From Sneathiella sp. (GTDB lineage: Bacteria > Pseudomonadota > Alphaproteobacteria > Sneathiellales > Sneathiellaceae): a DNA stretch of 61,298 nucleotides. The position numbers and the translations under genes are program-made. The notes below the pieces were generated by a model. It had not been told where the DNA came from and made no database searches. It worked only from the letters and a program-made list of their open reading frames with translations. This document shows, in pieces, positions 51,358 through 60,847 of the stretch (position 1 is the first letter of the stretch; each line of letters opens with the position of its first letter). The stretch covers positions 1 through 61,298 of the forward strand of contig PAKP01000076.1 in the NCBI GenBank assembly GCA_002706985.1, written 5' to 3'.

Positions 51358-51409
51358 CACCGGGCCGGGCGCGGGGATCGCAGTATCAGGCTATTTGGGG
51401 GAAACAGGC

Positions 51410-52015
51410 ATGTGGAAAGTGATCTGGCTGGGCATCTATTTCGCCGTGCTGATCTGGTCGGCGATCGAGCCCAAGGGCTATTTTATCTGGATACTGGAGG
51501 TCGGCCCGGCCCTGATCTGCCTTACCATCCTTGTGCTGACCTATAAAAAATTCCCTTTAACGCCGTTGCTTTACACCCTCATCCTCATCCATTGCATCAT
51601 CTTGATGGTGGGCGGGCATTATACCTATGCCGAGGTGCCGCTGTTCGATACCATCAAGCCCTGGTTCGGCTTCGAGCGGAACCATTATGACCGCGTCGGC
51701 CATCTCGCGCAGGGTTTCGTGCCCGCGATTATCGCCCGGGAAATCCTGATCCGGCTAGACGTTATCAGCGGGGCGAACTGGCGGAATTTCATCATCGTCT
51801 CCATCTGCCTCGCCTTCAGCGCCTTTTACGAGCTGATCGAATGGTGGGTCGCCGTCCTCACCGGTTCCGCCGCCGATGATTTTCTCGCGACGCAGGGCGA
51901 TATCTGGGACACCCAGAGCGATATGGCCCTCGCCCTCACCGGCGCCATCCTCGCTCTTCTGCTGCTTTCGCGCTGGCATGACCGGCAGCTAGAAAAACTC
52001 ACCTCACGGCGATAA
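51410..52015 (+). CDS. DUF2238 (YjdF-type) inner membrane protein
   Basis: A 201-residue protein with about six membrane segments (IWLGIYFAVLIWSAIEP, PALICLTILVLTYKKF, LYTLILIHCIILMVGGHYTY, and others). ERNHYDRVGHLAQGF and FSAFYELIEWWVAVLTG are the conserved DUF2238 motifs. The function is unknown. I chose the ATG at 51410 by the domain start and the GGGGGAAACAGG before it. It is separated from the cytochrome by 52 nt and converges with the MscS gene. Confidence 0.88.
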   Translation: MWKVIWLGIYFAVLIWSAIEPKGYFIWILEVGPALICLTILVLTYKKFPLTPLLYTLILIHCIILMVGGHYTYAEVPLFDTIKPWFGFERNHYDRVGHLAQGFVPAIIAREILIRLDVISGANWRNFIIVSICLAFSAFYELIEWWVAVLTGSAADDFLATQGDIWDTQSDMALALTGAILALLLLSRWHDRQLEKLTSRR

Positions 52016-52024
52016 CCGTCGCGG

Positions 52025-54322
52025 CTAGCGGTCCTCCGATCCCTTGTCAGGGGTATTCGTCGCCCCGGCGGCGTCTTCGATGGCGGGCTGCACGGCGCCG
52101 GCGATGGCTTTTTTCCGTGCCTCCGACATCGGATGATCGTTGCCCTCCTCGTCGGCGACGCGGACGGTCACCTCGCGATGGGCGAACTTGATGCCGTTCT
52201 CCTCGAACAGCTCGCGGATGCGCGCATAGACGAGCTTGCGGATGACGAACTGGTCTCCCGGCCGGGTCATGAACTTCACCCGGATGATCATGGCGCTGTC
52301 TTCCATCATGAAAACGCCCTGGGATTTGAGCGGTTCCATGAACTTGTCGCCGACCTCGGGATGCTCCAGCAGTTCCTGCCCGAGCTTCTTGATCAGCTTG
52401 CGCACCTTCTCCACATCCGTGTCATAGGTGAGGCGGAGCGGCAGCTTCATCATCACCCAGTCGCGCGAATAGTTGGTGACCTGCTGGATTTCGCCGAAGG
52501 GCACCGTGTTGAGCGGCCCGAGATGGTGGCGCAGCTGCATCGAGCGGATGGAGATTTTCTCGACCGTCCCCTTGACCGAGCCGAGGCTGATATATTCACC
52601 CTTGCGGAAGGCATCGTCGAGCAGGAAGAAGGCGCCCGAGAAAATATCGCGGATCAGCGTCTGGGCGCCGAAGCCGATGGCGAGGCCGATAACCCCGGCC
52701 CCGGCGAAGAGCGGCGCGATATCGACGCCAAGCTCGGAGAGGATGATCATGCCGCCGATGACGATGATGACAACCAGCAGGAAATTGCGAAAGAGCGGCA
52801 GCAGCGTTGCCAGACGGGAGGCTGCGTTGGCGCCGCCTTCCTCGCCGCGTTCGGGCTCCGCCGCGTCCAGCGCGCCCTCATCCTCGAGCTTGCGGTCGAT
52901 GGCGATCTTCACCGCCTCATAGGCGAGATAGCTGAAGAAGGTGATCAGCAGCACCTCCCAGAAGCGGTTGACGAGGCTGCCGTCCACCGTGAGGTCGATC
53001 CCCCAGAGCCGGTAGATCCACCAGATGACCGCCGCCGAAATTGAAATCGCCGCCGTCTTCTCGGCCAGCCCCTTGAAGGTCTTGCGCGGTTTCATCGGCA
53101 TCTCGAACACCGCGTCCGGATCGGCATCAGCCGGGGCGGGGGCCGCTGTCGCGAGGGTGGGCGGCTGGACCCGGCGGACGAAGAAATAATCGATGATGAG
53201 CAGTGCCGCGCCATAGGCGGCAAGGCCGCTGAACACGGCGATGATCGGCAGGTTGGTGAGGCCGAGCGCGTTCGGCTGTCCTTGCGCGATCCAGCCGATG
53301 GTAAGAAACGCGGTGATCAGGAAATAGAGGATCGCGATGCCGTGCCAGAGCCGCGCGAGCAGCAGCCGTGGCTTCCAGACCGCCGCGGGATCGTTATGCC
53401 CGAGGATGATCTCCGCCACCTCCCGCCGGCGCACGAACACGAAGACGGATTTCACCAGCAGCGTCGCCAGCGTTAGCACGATGGAACAGAGCTGCGCCGA
53501 CTGCGGATCGAGGCCGAGGCTCTCCGACCAGATATTGAGGGTGATCAGGATCGTCAGCAGCGCGCTCATCACCAGACCGGAGCGATAGAGCCGCTGCGCC
53601 GCCGTGGTGTCGAGCGCGACCAGCCGGTGGCGCGGCGAGTGCGGCGCGAGGAAGCTGCGCGCGAAAATAAGCGCAAGGCGGAAGGAGACGAAGCCGATGA
53701 CGGTAATCCCCTGCAACAGGCGATAGGTCTCGTTCCCGCGGTCGAAGGCGATGACCAGCAGGATCGCCAGCACCCCCTGCAGCGCGAGGCCAAGGGTCTG
53801 CAACAGCCCGCGAAATAGCAGATAGGTGATCTTTTCTTCGCGGTTCTCGGGCGTTTCCGTGCAGAAATAGTCGAAATGCGGCTGCGCCCAGCGGCGGAAA
53901 AGCCGCTCGGCAATATAGCCCGCGATCAGGAACAGCACCGTCGTCGCGACCGCCGCAAAGGGCCAGTAGAAGGCAATATCGCCGCCGCTATGGGGATCGA
54001 GCGCGAGGATCGTCTCGACGAAGCGCTCTGGGAATGCCGGACTCTCCTCCACAACCTCAAGAAGGTTCTGCCGGGTCTCGAGCGCGCGTTCCTCCATACC
54101 CGGCGCGGCGGGCGCGGCCTCCGCCGATTGCGGCCCGCCGATCACGACAATGGTGGAGCCGTCGCTGCGGGCCTGATCGATCAGCTTTTCAATCGCCGCC
54201 GCATTGCCCTCCGCGCCGCGCTCCGTCCCGCCCTCCGTCGATTGCGCGAAGGCGGTCGGGCTGATCAGCAGCGCGACCAGCAAACCCAGGACCAGAGACC
54301 GAATAGAATACCCCACGAACAT
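52025..54322 (-). CDS. Large mechanosensitive channel of the MscS family
   Basis: A 765-residue MscS-type channel. A signal-like hydrophobic start (SIRSLVLGLLVALLISPTAF) is followed by a periplasmic region and several membrane helices. Near residue 520-640 come the MscS pore helix (VDIAPLFAGAGVIGLAIGFG then AQTLIRDIFSG) and the beta domain (AFRKGEYISLGSVKGTVEKI, LGPLNTVPFGEIQQVTNYSR). It opens under membrane tension to release solutes. The ATG at 54322 has GGAGTGGGG upstream; an ATG at 54337 is also open. Confidence 0.93.
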   Translation of the reverse strand: MFVGYSIRSLVLGLLVALLISPTAFAQSTEGGTERGAEGNAAAIEKLIDQARSDGSTIVVIGGPQSAEAAPAAPGMEERALETRQNLLEVVEESPAFPERFVETILALDPHSGGDIAFYWPFAAVATTVLFLIAGYIAERLFRRWAQPHFDYFCTETPENREEKITYLLFRGLLQTLGLALQGVLAILLVIAFDRGNETYRLLQGITVIGFVSFRLALIFARSFLAPHSPRHRLVALDTTAAQRLYRSGLVMSALLTILITLNIWSESLGLDPQSAQLCSIVLTLATLLVKSVFVFVRRREVAEIILGHNDPAAVWKPRLLLARLWHGIAILYFLITAFLTIGWIAQGQPNALGLTNLPIIAVFSGLAAYGAALLIIDYFFVRRVQPPTLATAAPAPADADPDAVFEMPMKPRKTFKGLAEKTAAISISAAVIWWIYRLWGIDLTVDGSLVNRFWEVLLITFFSYLAYEAVKIAIDRKLEDEGALDAAEPERGEEGGANAASRLATLLPLFRNFLLVVIIVIGGMIILSELGVDIAPLFAGAGVIGLAIGFGAQTLIRDIFSGAFFLLDDAFRKGEYISLGSVKGTVEKISIRSMQLRHHLGPLNTVPFGEIQQVTNYSRDWVMMKLPLRLTYDTDVEKVRKLIKKLGQELLEHPEVGDKFMEPLKSQGVFMMEDSAMIIRVKFMTRPGDQFVIRKLVYARIRELFEENGIKFAHREVTVRVADEEGNDHPMSEARKKAIAGAVQPAIEDAAGATNTPDKGSEDR

Positions 54323-54530
54323 CACCCCACTCCACATAAACCCGCCCCAGAATATCCACTCTCCACGCTTTTCTCAAACTGAGTCTGCGAGTGCAGGAAA
54401 ATGCACCGGGGAGGGGATGTTGTACGTATTTAAGAGTCGTTAGAGAAGGGGGAGAAATAGGTACTGTAGAAAAGCTATTTATATTAGCTTAGACTGCTTA
54501 CTAAATATCGCTGCTTTCGGAAAAGATGCC

Positions 54531-55334
54531 ATGAATGAAAAATTTGATACGATTCCAACAATAGACAAGCTTTCTTTCGCTTGCCCCCATTGTGGCGCTT
54601 ATAGCGGACAGACATATTATGATGTATTTGCGAGCCGCATCACTGGTAATCAAAGAACCCCAACACTACCAAACTATGAAGCGATTGAAGATATAAAAAA
54701 TGATTTCAATATTGATGCCGATACTAGGGAGAGAGTTACGGAATATTTAAAAAAGCTGTGCAATGGAAAGCCATTATTGGAAAAAGAAGATAGGTACAGC
54801 AACAAGATTGTTCGTAAAGTTTGGCTGTCTGAATGCTATTCTTGTCGGGAGGTATCTGTTTGGGTGAGTGACAAAATAATTTATCCAAGTCACCGAATTG
54901 AAATTCTTCCAAATGAAGATATGCCCGATCATATAAAAGATCATTTTGTAGAAGCACAAATGATAGTGAATAACTCACCAAAAGGGGCGGCAGCCTTGTT
55001 AAGACTTTGCATTCAGCAATTATGTATAGAGTTGGGTGAAAAAGGAAAAAATTTAGATACTGATATCGCCTCTCTTGTTAAAAAGGGGTTGCGACCCGCA
55101 ACTCAGCAAGCCTTGGACGTAGTGAGGGTAGTCGGAAATGAAGCTGTTCACCCTGGCGTTATTAATTTGAATGATGATCGATCTATTGCTTACAAGCTTT
55201 TTAAATTGGTTAATCTTATTATTGATCAAATGATCTCCCATCCGAAGCAGATTAGTGAGATCTATGATTCTTTGCCGCCAGCAAAGCTTGCTGCGATAGA
55301 ACACCGAGACAAAAAAGATAAAAAAAATAGCTAG
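54531..55334 (+). CDS. DUF4145 domain protein, AT-rich and probably acquired
   Basis: A 267-residue protein. Two Cys pairs (FACPHCGAYSG, SECYSCREV) look like a zinc ribbon at the N-terminus. The C-terminal helical domain has the DUF4145 signature: NSPKGAAALLRLCIQQLCIE, TDIASLVKKGLRPATQQALD and VVGNEAVHPG. Base composition is far below that of the neighbours, and codon use is AT-rich. DUF4145 occurs alone, in restriction enzymes and in defence loci, so a foreign or defence role is plausible but unproven. It is flanked by a plain MscS gene and a GNAT gene, with no integrase seen. Confidence 0.85.
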   Translation: MNEKFDTIPTIDKLSFACPHCGAYSGQTYYDVFASRITGNQRTPTLPNYEAIEDIKNDFNIDADTRERVTEYLKKLCNGKPLLEKEDRYSNKIVRKVWLSECYSCREVSVWVSDKIIYPSHRIEILPNEDMPDHIKDHFVEAQMIVNNSPKGAAALLRLCIQQLCIELGEKGKNLDTDIASLVKKGLRPATQQALDVVRVVGNEAVHPGVINLNDDRSIAYKLFKLVNLIIDQMISHPKQISEIYDSLPPAKLAAIEHRDKKDKKNS

Positions 55335-55369
55335 GGTTTATGTCTTCAAGGGATACTTACTCCACATAA

Positions 55370-55858
55370 TCAATCCAATCCCCCAAACGCGTCGGCATAG
55401 ATCACCTCGGCGGGTGACGTTTTTTCGGCGTTCAGTTGCAGGGCCATAAAATACTCCCCCGCATAAATGCAGTCGAACGGCGCGGCGGTCTCAACGGAGA
55501 AGCCGAAGCGGGTGTAGTAGGCGGGCTCGCCGAGGACGAAGATAAGCGCCTCACCGCTCCGGCGGGCCTCCTCGATCGAGTGGCGGATCAGCGCGCCGCC
55601 GATACCTTCTCCCTGCCGGTCCGGCGCGACGGAAACGGGCGCGAGGGCGAGGGCGTCTTTCGGCGATTTAAGGCGTGAGAGCGCGATATGACCGACGATC
55701 TCCCCGTCCACCTCAGCGACATAGGAGAGGGTGAGGTCGCCCGCGACGCGAAGCGCATCGACAAGCCCGGCCTCGTCCGCCTGCCCGAAGGCGGCAGTGA
55801 TAATCTCGCGGATTTTTGCCGCATCCGCCGGGCGTTCCGCGCGCAGGGAGAGGCTCAC
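55370..55858 (-). CDS. GNAT N-acetyltransferase
   Basis: A 162-residue acetyltransferase. The acetyl-CoA-binding motif A is VSVAPDRQGEGIGGALIRHS, with GEALIFVLGEPAYYTRFGFS following. The start is GTG, overlapping the LysE stop by 4 nt, so it is the last gene of a minus operon (hydrolase, NTF2, LysE, GNAT). It resembles the YhbS-like branch; the substrate is unknown. Confidence 0.9.
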   Translation of the reverse strand: MSLSLRAERPADAAKIREIITAAFGQADEAGLVDALRVAGDLTLSYVAEVDGEIVGHIALSRLKSPKDALALAPVSVAPDRQGEGIGGALIRHSIEEARRSGEALIFVLGEPAYYTRFGFSVETAAPFDCIYAGEYFMALQLNAEKTSPAEVIYADAFGGLD

Positions 55859-56493
55859 GGGCTCAAGGGATTGCGGGCGTCGCTCAGCAGCTTGCCGCCG
55901 ATGGCGATAAAGCAGGCCCCGGCCGTCCGCTCGATCCAGTGGCGGGCTTTCGCGAAGCGGCTCATCACCGGCCGGCTCGACATGAACAGGCTGACGATCG
56001 TGTACCAGAGGAGGGAGCTTGCGAAGACCAGCGCGATCATCAGGACGAGGAGCCAGACGGGCGTCTCCGCCGTTACCGCCGTCGCAAAGACGCTGGTAAA
56101 CAGCACGACCGCCTTGGGGTTGGTGAGCGTCACCAGAAAGCCGAACAGGAAGGCGTTGCGCGCGGGCTTGCGCGCCGCCGGGTCAATCTCCATCGCGTCC
56201 GGCTTCACAAACAGCAGCCGGATGCCAAGATAGATGAGGTAGCATGCGCCCGCGACCCGTACCGTCCAGGCGAGCCATTCATACTGCACCAAGATGGCCG
56301 AAAGGCCGAGCAGGCTGAGGCTCGCATACATCAGGAGGCCGAGCGAGACGCCGAGGGTGGTGAGCAACCCGCTCTTCGTGCCGCCGGTCATGGAGGAGCG
56401 GACGACGCCGATGAAATCCGGCCCCGGCAGCATCAGTGCCGGAATGAAGATCCCGAAAACGGACAGCAAAATCAGTGTGACATCCATATTCAT
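55855..56493 (-). CDS. LysE/RhtB-family exporter
   Basis: A 212-residue membrane transporter with six hydrophobic segments. The family start LILLSVFGIFIPALMLPGPD and the loop GTKSGLLTTLGVSLGLLMY are present. It would export an amino acid or related small solute. It overlaps the NTF2-like gene and the GNAT gene by 4 nt each, which suggests co-expression with an acetyltransferase that may modify the same compound. Confidence 0.93.
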   Translation of the reverse strand: MNMDVTLILLSVFGIFIPALMLPGPDFIGVVRSSMTGGTKSGLLTTLGVSLGLLMYASLSLLGLSAILVQYEWLAWTVRVAGACYLIYLGIRLLFVKPDAMEIDPAARKPARNAFLFGFLVTLTNPKAVVLFTSVFATAVTAETPVWLLVLMIALVFASSLLWYTIVSLFMSSRPVMSRFAKARHWIERTAGACFIAIGGKLLSDARNPLSP

Positions 56494-56876
56494 CCCCTCC
56501 GGTAGGTGGTTTTGCGGACCAGCTTGTCATTCTTGAAGGTGAGAAGGTCGAGGCCGGTCATGCTCGCCTCCTTCTCTGGCCCTTCGCCCATATGCATATG
56601 CAAGGTCCAGCTGTCCATCACCTTGCCGGCCTCCGCATCAATGAAGCGATCCTCGCCCGCGAAGTTGATCTTGCCGAGCGCACCGTTGAGCACAGGCTCG
56701 AACGCCTTGCGGATGGCGGCAAGTCCCTCATGCGACTTGCCATAGGGATCGCGATACACCGCGTCCTCCGCGAAGAAGGACATCACCGCGTCGATATCCT
56801 GCCGGTTGAAGGCGTCGACAAATCGGTCGGTCAGGGCGGAGAGGGTTTCACGGCTGTCGGTCAGGGTCGTTGTCAT
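56490..56876 (-). CDS. SnoaL/NTF2-like protein
   Basis: A 128-residue protein of the NTF2-like fold: LTDRFVDAFNRQDIDAVMSF, FAEDAVYRDPYGKSHEGLAA and the last strands SMTGLDLLTFKNDKLVRKTT. Such proteins bind or isomerise small ligands. It lies 27 nt behind the hydrolase gene and overlaps the LysE gene, so it belongs to the same operon. Confidence 0.88.
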   Translation of the reverse strand: MTTTLTDSRETLSALTDRFVDAFNRQDIDAVMSFFAEDAVYRDPYGKSHEGLAAIRKAFEPVLNGALGKINFAGEDRFIDAEAGKVMDSWTLHMHMGEGPEKEASMTGLDLLTFKNDKLVRKTTYRRG

Positions 56877-56903
56877 GGCAGGTCTCCCGGGTTGTTTCTT
56901 CTA

Positions 56904-57776
56904 TTAGAGCCCCATTAATTTCAAAAGGGCAAGCGTTAGCGGATCGTCGGGCTTCAGCAATCGCTCGGTAATCTCGAAATGATTGTCATTGCCGGTTTCC
57001 AGATAATCGGCGGGCAGCCCGGCGGCGCGGCATTTCTCGGCAAACTCCTTTGACTGGCGGTGGAAAGACGCGCTCTCCCCGCCGCCGACGGCGCAGATCA
57101 CCGGGCAGTCCGCGTAAAGCGTGAGGTTCTGCGGACTGTTCGCCGCCGCATCCTCCGCGGTGAGGCGGATATCGGCCTGCAGCTCCGTATGGCGGTGCGG
57201 CTCGATATCGAAGAGACCGCTCAAGGGCGCGGCGCCTTTCAAAAGATCGCGCGGCAGTCCCATTGCCGCCCAGTCCGTCGCCATCATCATGCCGGTGAGA
57301 TGCCCGCCCGCCGAATGGCCGCAGAGGTATATCTTCCCCGCATCGCCGTTATAGGCCGCGATATTGGCATGCACCCAGGCAAGCGCCGTCCGCATCTCGG
57401 CCATGATATCGGGGATTGACACCGCCGGACAGAGATCATAGTTCGGCAGGACAACGGTGGCCCCGGCGGCAACAAAAGTCTCGGCGATGTCGCTATAAAA
57501 GCTCTTGTCGAGCGCGCGCCAGTAGCCGCCATGGATAAAGACGAAGACCGGGGCGCCGGGCTGGCCAGCGGGAAAGATATCCAGCCGTTGCAGCGCCGTG
57601 TCGCCATAGGGGATGTCGAGATTGCCCGCAAGACGTGTCCGTGCCTCGGCGCTCCTGGCGGCGGCGGCATCGAAATAATCCTGCATATGGGGCACCGTCC
57701 GGCGCGGCAGATATTCGGTGTTCAGAAGCTCGATCTCTTCCGGGGATTTCGGGGTGATGTCTTGCATGATATCCAT
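56904..57776 (-). CDS. Alpha/beta hydrolase (arylformamidase/esterase-like)
   Basis: A 290-residue alpha/beta hydrolase with the HGGYWRALDKS oxyanion block of kynurenine formamidase-like esterases, the nucleophile elbow GHSAGGHLTG, and the catalytic His in ETGNDNHFEITERLL. It cleaves an ester or formamide. It is the first gene of the four-gene minus operon. A second ATG three codons in is an alternative start. Confidence 0.9.
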   Translation of the reverse strand: MDIMQDITPKSPEEIELLNTEYLPRRTVPHMQDYFDAAAARSAEARTRLAGNLDIPYGDTALQRLDIFPAGQPGAPVFVFIHGGYWRALDKSFYSDIAETFVAAGATVVLPNYDLCPAVSIPDIMAEMRTALAWVHANIAAYNGDAGKIYLCGHSAGGHLTGMMMATDWAAMGLPRDLLKGAAPLSGLFDIEPHRHTELQADIRLTAEDAAANSPQNLTLYADCPVICAVGGGESASFHRQSKEFAEKCRAAGLPADYLETGNDNHFEITERLLKPDDPLTLALLKLMGL

Positions 57777-57918
57777 TCGGTTTTTGGCCCGGTTTGTCCC
57801 GGGGGTCGTTTACGGCTCATTAACGCGGCCATGTTAGGGTCTTTGCCTGAATGACCATATTATCGGCTGACCCGGCTTGGGAAAAGGACAATTCTTGCCG
57901 ATCTAGAAGGAAAGTAAC

Positions 57919-58962
57919 ATGCGTATCCGCTTTTCGCTCATCCTCGCCGGATTTCTCGCGCTGGCCCTTTCGCCTTTAGGTGGCGCAGGCGCCGCAGCCG
58001 AGGAAACCCGCCTGTTCCGTATCGGCACCGGCGGCGTCGGCGGCACCTATTATCCGGTCGGGCAGGGCGTCGCCCATGCCATCACCAACCCGACGGGCAA
58101 GGAAAACTGTGCGCCGATGCCCTGCGGCGTCGCCCATCTTCTGGCGGTGGCCCAGACTGCCAACGGTTCTGTTTCCAACCTTGAGGATATCCGCGAAGGC
58201 CGCATCGAAAGTGGCTTTTCACAGTCCGATGTTGCCTACTGGGCGCATATGGCCTCCGGCATTTACAAGGACGCCGAGCCGTTCGCGGATATCCGCGCCA
58301 TCGCCAGCCTTTATCGAGAGGATATTCATCTTGTCGCGCGCAAGGGCTCGGGCATTGAGAATATCAACGACCTTCGCGGCCGCCATGTCTCGCTGGACGA
58401 TCCCGGCTCCGGTACCATCGTTGCCGCCCGTATTATCCTGAAAGCCTATGGCCTGCAGGAAGGCGAACTGAAGGCGCAATATATCAAGCCGGCGGATGCC
58501 ATCAAGAAGATGCGGGCCGGGGAGCTGGACGCCTTCTTCGTCGTTGCGGGTACTCCGTCTAAAGCCATTTCGGAACTGAACGCCGACGGGCTGGTGACGC
58601 TGATCCCGATTGACGGGCCCGTGGCCGCGCGGCTGACCAAGGACAATGCCTTCTTTTCAAGAACGGCCATTCCCGCGGACAGCTATGACGGCATCGACCA
58701 GGTTCGCACCCTCGGCGTTGCCGCGCTCTGGGTGGTCCACAAGAACCAGAGCGAAGAAATGGTGTATGAGATCACCCGGAAATTCTGGGAAAACCTGCCC
58801 AGTGTCCGCAAACTCGGCATCCATCCGAAGCTCAATACGATCAATCTGAAATCCGCCTTCGCCTCGATGAGCGTCCCGTTGCATCCCGGGGCCCGGCGTT
58901 ATTATGATGAGGTTCTGCCTGCGGTCGCCGCCACACTGAACGCCACACAAAACCCGAATTGA
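57919..58962 (+). CDS. TAXI-family TRAP transporter solute-binding protein
   Basis: A 347-residue periplasmic binding protein. Signal FSLILAGFLALALSPLGGAG ends near AAAEE. The mature protein begins FRIGTGGVGGTYYPVGQGVA, the TAXI hallmark, and has the second block VSLDDPGSGTIVAARIILKA and AGELDAFFVVAGTP. TAXI proteins feed TRAP permeases, but no permease gene lies here; a sensor kinase gene follows after 10 nt. It is therefore likely to be a ligand sensor for that kinase rather than a transporter part. Confidence 0.93.
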   Translation: MRIRFSLILAGFLALALSPLGGAGAAAEETRLFRIGTGGVGGTYYPVGQGVAHAITNPTGKENCAPMPCGVAHLLAVAQTANGSVSNLEDIREGRIESGFSQSDVAYWAHMASGIYKDAEPFADIRAIASLYREDIHLVARKGSGIENINDLRGRHVSLDDPGSGTIVAARIILKAYGLQEGELKAQYIKPADAIKKMRAGELDAFFVVAGTPSKAISELNADGLVTLIPIDGPVAARLTKDNAFFSRTAIPADSYDGIDQVRTLGVAALWVVHKNQSEEMVYEITRKFWENLPSVRKLGIHPKLNTINLKSAFASMSVPLHPGARRYYDEVLPAVAATLNATQNPN

Positions 58963-58972
58963 GCGCGCTTAG

Positions 58973-60847
58973 ATGATAGCCGACAAACTGTCCAGTCTCG
59001 TCCGGAAATGCAATCCCCGCAATCTGCTGAAGCGGCAGAATAACTATATTTTTGCCATTCTGCTGCTCACCCTGTTCGTAATCGGCACAGTCCGCTACGT
59101 GCAGGTGACAATCTCCACGATTGAGGAATCTATTCCGCTAAAGGTGGTGGAGGATTCTCAGGCCATGGCCTCCATCCTCTATGACATTCACGAGGTGTCG
59201 CATGCCATCGCCATTGCCCGGCTGCAATCCGGAGCAGAGCGGGAGGAGTCTATCAATGTCGCCCGGGAGAATATGGAAGATGTCGATGTCCTTCTGAACG
59301 AGAAGCGTGTGCAGTACGGTTTTGACAATCTGATCGGGACAGCGGCCATATACGGGGTTCTGGGCCCGGCGCTTCATGATATCAGCCAGTGGCTTGAAGA
59401 GGGTATCGGCGGGCTGCCACCAACGAATGATGTCGTGCTCGCGACGACACATCAGCGCGCAGAGGACGCGTTGTTGAAGGCCGAGGAGCTGAACGCCCTG
59501 TCAAATGACACTGCCACCTCCCTGTTGCGGGAACAGGCGACCCAGGTTGATGTCTTTCGCGATGCCGTGCTGCTGGTCTTGCTGGGCCTCGCTGGGCTTG
59601 CCGCCATCCTGATCTATTATATCTATAACCGCCGCGCGTCCGAGATTGCGCTGGAACAAAGCGAGCTCAAGCATCGCCGGATCTATGAAAATGCGACGGA
59701 AGGCATTTTCCAGGTCTATGCCGACGGCAGCTTGATGGATGTCAATCCGGCGCTTGCCGCCTTTCTCGGCTACTCCTCGCCGGACGATATGAAGAATTCG
59801 GTCTCGACGCTGACGGCGGATGTCTATGACAACCCTGATGTGGCGCTCAAGCATTTCATGCTGCTCTGCAAGAAGCAGTATCTGATCGACGAAATCTATC
59901 AGTGGAAGCGCAAAGACGGCTCCATGACCTGGGGCGCGATCAATGCTCACGGCGTTTTCGATGACGGTGGAAAACTGCTCTATCTTGAAGGCACTTTGAC
60001 GGACATGAACGATCGTGTGCGCGGCGAGGTCAATTTGCGCAAGGCGAAGGAAATGGCGGAGCTTGCCAACCGCGCCAAGTCCGAGTTCCTCGCCAATATG
60101 AGCCATGAACTCCGCACGCCGCTCAACGCCATTATCGGCTTTTCCGAACTGCTGACCTCCGAGGCGTTCGGCAGTCTCGGCCATCCGAACTACAAGGAAT
60201 ATTCATCGGATATTCACGGCGCCGGGCGGCATCTCCTGGGCCTGATCAATGACGTGCTCGATGTCGCCAAGATCGAGGCCGGACAACTCCAGCTTTCCGA
60301 GCGGAAAATCGATCTCTCTGCGGTCATCCAGTCCTGTTTCCGGATGCTGTCCGTGCGCGCGCTGGAGGCCGGGGTCGCGCTGGTCTCTGAGGTGCCGGAC
60401 AAGCTGCCGGTCTTTATCGGGGATGAGACCCGGATCAAGCAGGTCATCGTTAACCTCGTCTCCAATGCGGTGAAATTCACCAATAAGGGCGGTTCCATAA
60501 CGGTTGCGGTTTTAGTTCGGGAGGATAACGGCCTTGATATCCGGGTGACAGATACGGGAATAGGCATCGCAGAAGAAGATATTCCGCGCGTTCTTGACCG
60601 CTTCGGTCAGGTGCAGACCTCCTACGCCCGCAATAACGAGGGCACCGGCCTTGGCCTGACGCTTGTCCAGATGCTTGCTGACGTGCACGGCGCGACCTTT
60701 ACACTGGAAAGCGAAGTGGATGTCGGGACCGTCTGCACCCTGCATTTCCCGCCGGAGCGCACCATGCGTATGACCGAGGCGAACTGGAACGCAGTATCAG
60801 CTGCCGAGGGTGGCGAGCAGGGGTTTCAGCACATCCGCCTGAACTAG
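58973..60847 (+). CDS. Membrane sensor histidine kinase with periplasmic domain and PAS
   Basis: A 624-residue histidine kinase. Transmembrane helices at about 27-46 and 199-218 flank a periplasmic helical region (about 47-198) that could dock the TAXI protein. A PAS domain (about 235-345), HisKA with His378 in [20 protein letters not shown], and HATPase_c ([40 protein letters not shown]) follow. No receiver domain or response regulator gene is seen. The last 22 residues after [10 protein letters not shown] overlap a truncated gene on the other strand, so the end may be affected by a join. Confidence 0.93.
   Translation: MIADKLSSLVRKCNPRNLLKRQNNYIFAILLLTLFVIGTVRYVQVTISTIEESIPLKVVEDSQAMASILYDIHEVSHAIAIARLQSGAEREESINVARENMEDVDVLLNEKRVQYGFDNLIGTAAIYGVLGPALHDISQWLEEGIGGLPPTNDVVLATTHQRAEDALLKAEELNALSNDTATSLLREQATQVDVFRDAVLLVLLGLAGLAAILIYYIYNRRASEIALEQSELKHRRIYENATEGIFQVYADGSLMDVNPALAAFLGYSSPDDMKNSVSTLTADVYDNPDVALKHFMLLCKKQYLIDEIYQWKRKDGSMTWGAINAHGVFDDGGKLLYLEGTLTDMNDRVRGEVNLRKAKEMAELANRAKSEFLANMSHELRTPLNAIIGFSELLTSEAFGSLGHPNYKEYSSDIHGAGRHLLGLINDVLDVAKIEAGQLQLSERKIDLSAVIQSCFRMLSVRALEAGVALVSEVPDKLPVFIGDETRIKQVIVNLVSNAVKFTNKGGSITVAVLVREDNGLDIRVTDTGIGIAEEDIPRVLDRFGQVQTSYARNNEGTGLGLTLVQMLADVHGATFTLESEVDVGTVCTLHFPPERTMRMTEANWNAVSAAEGGEQGFQHIRLN

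Noticed and set aside
54457..54464. AATAGGTA, a half-site like the NsrR operator, upstream of the DUF4145 gene
   Set aside because: There is no matching second half; eight bases in an AT-rich stretch are expected by chance.
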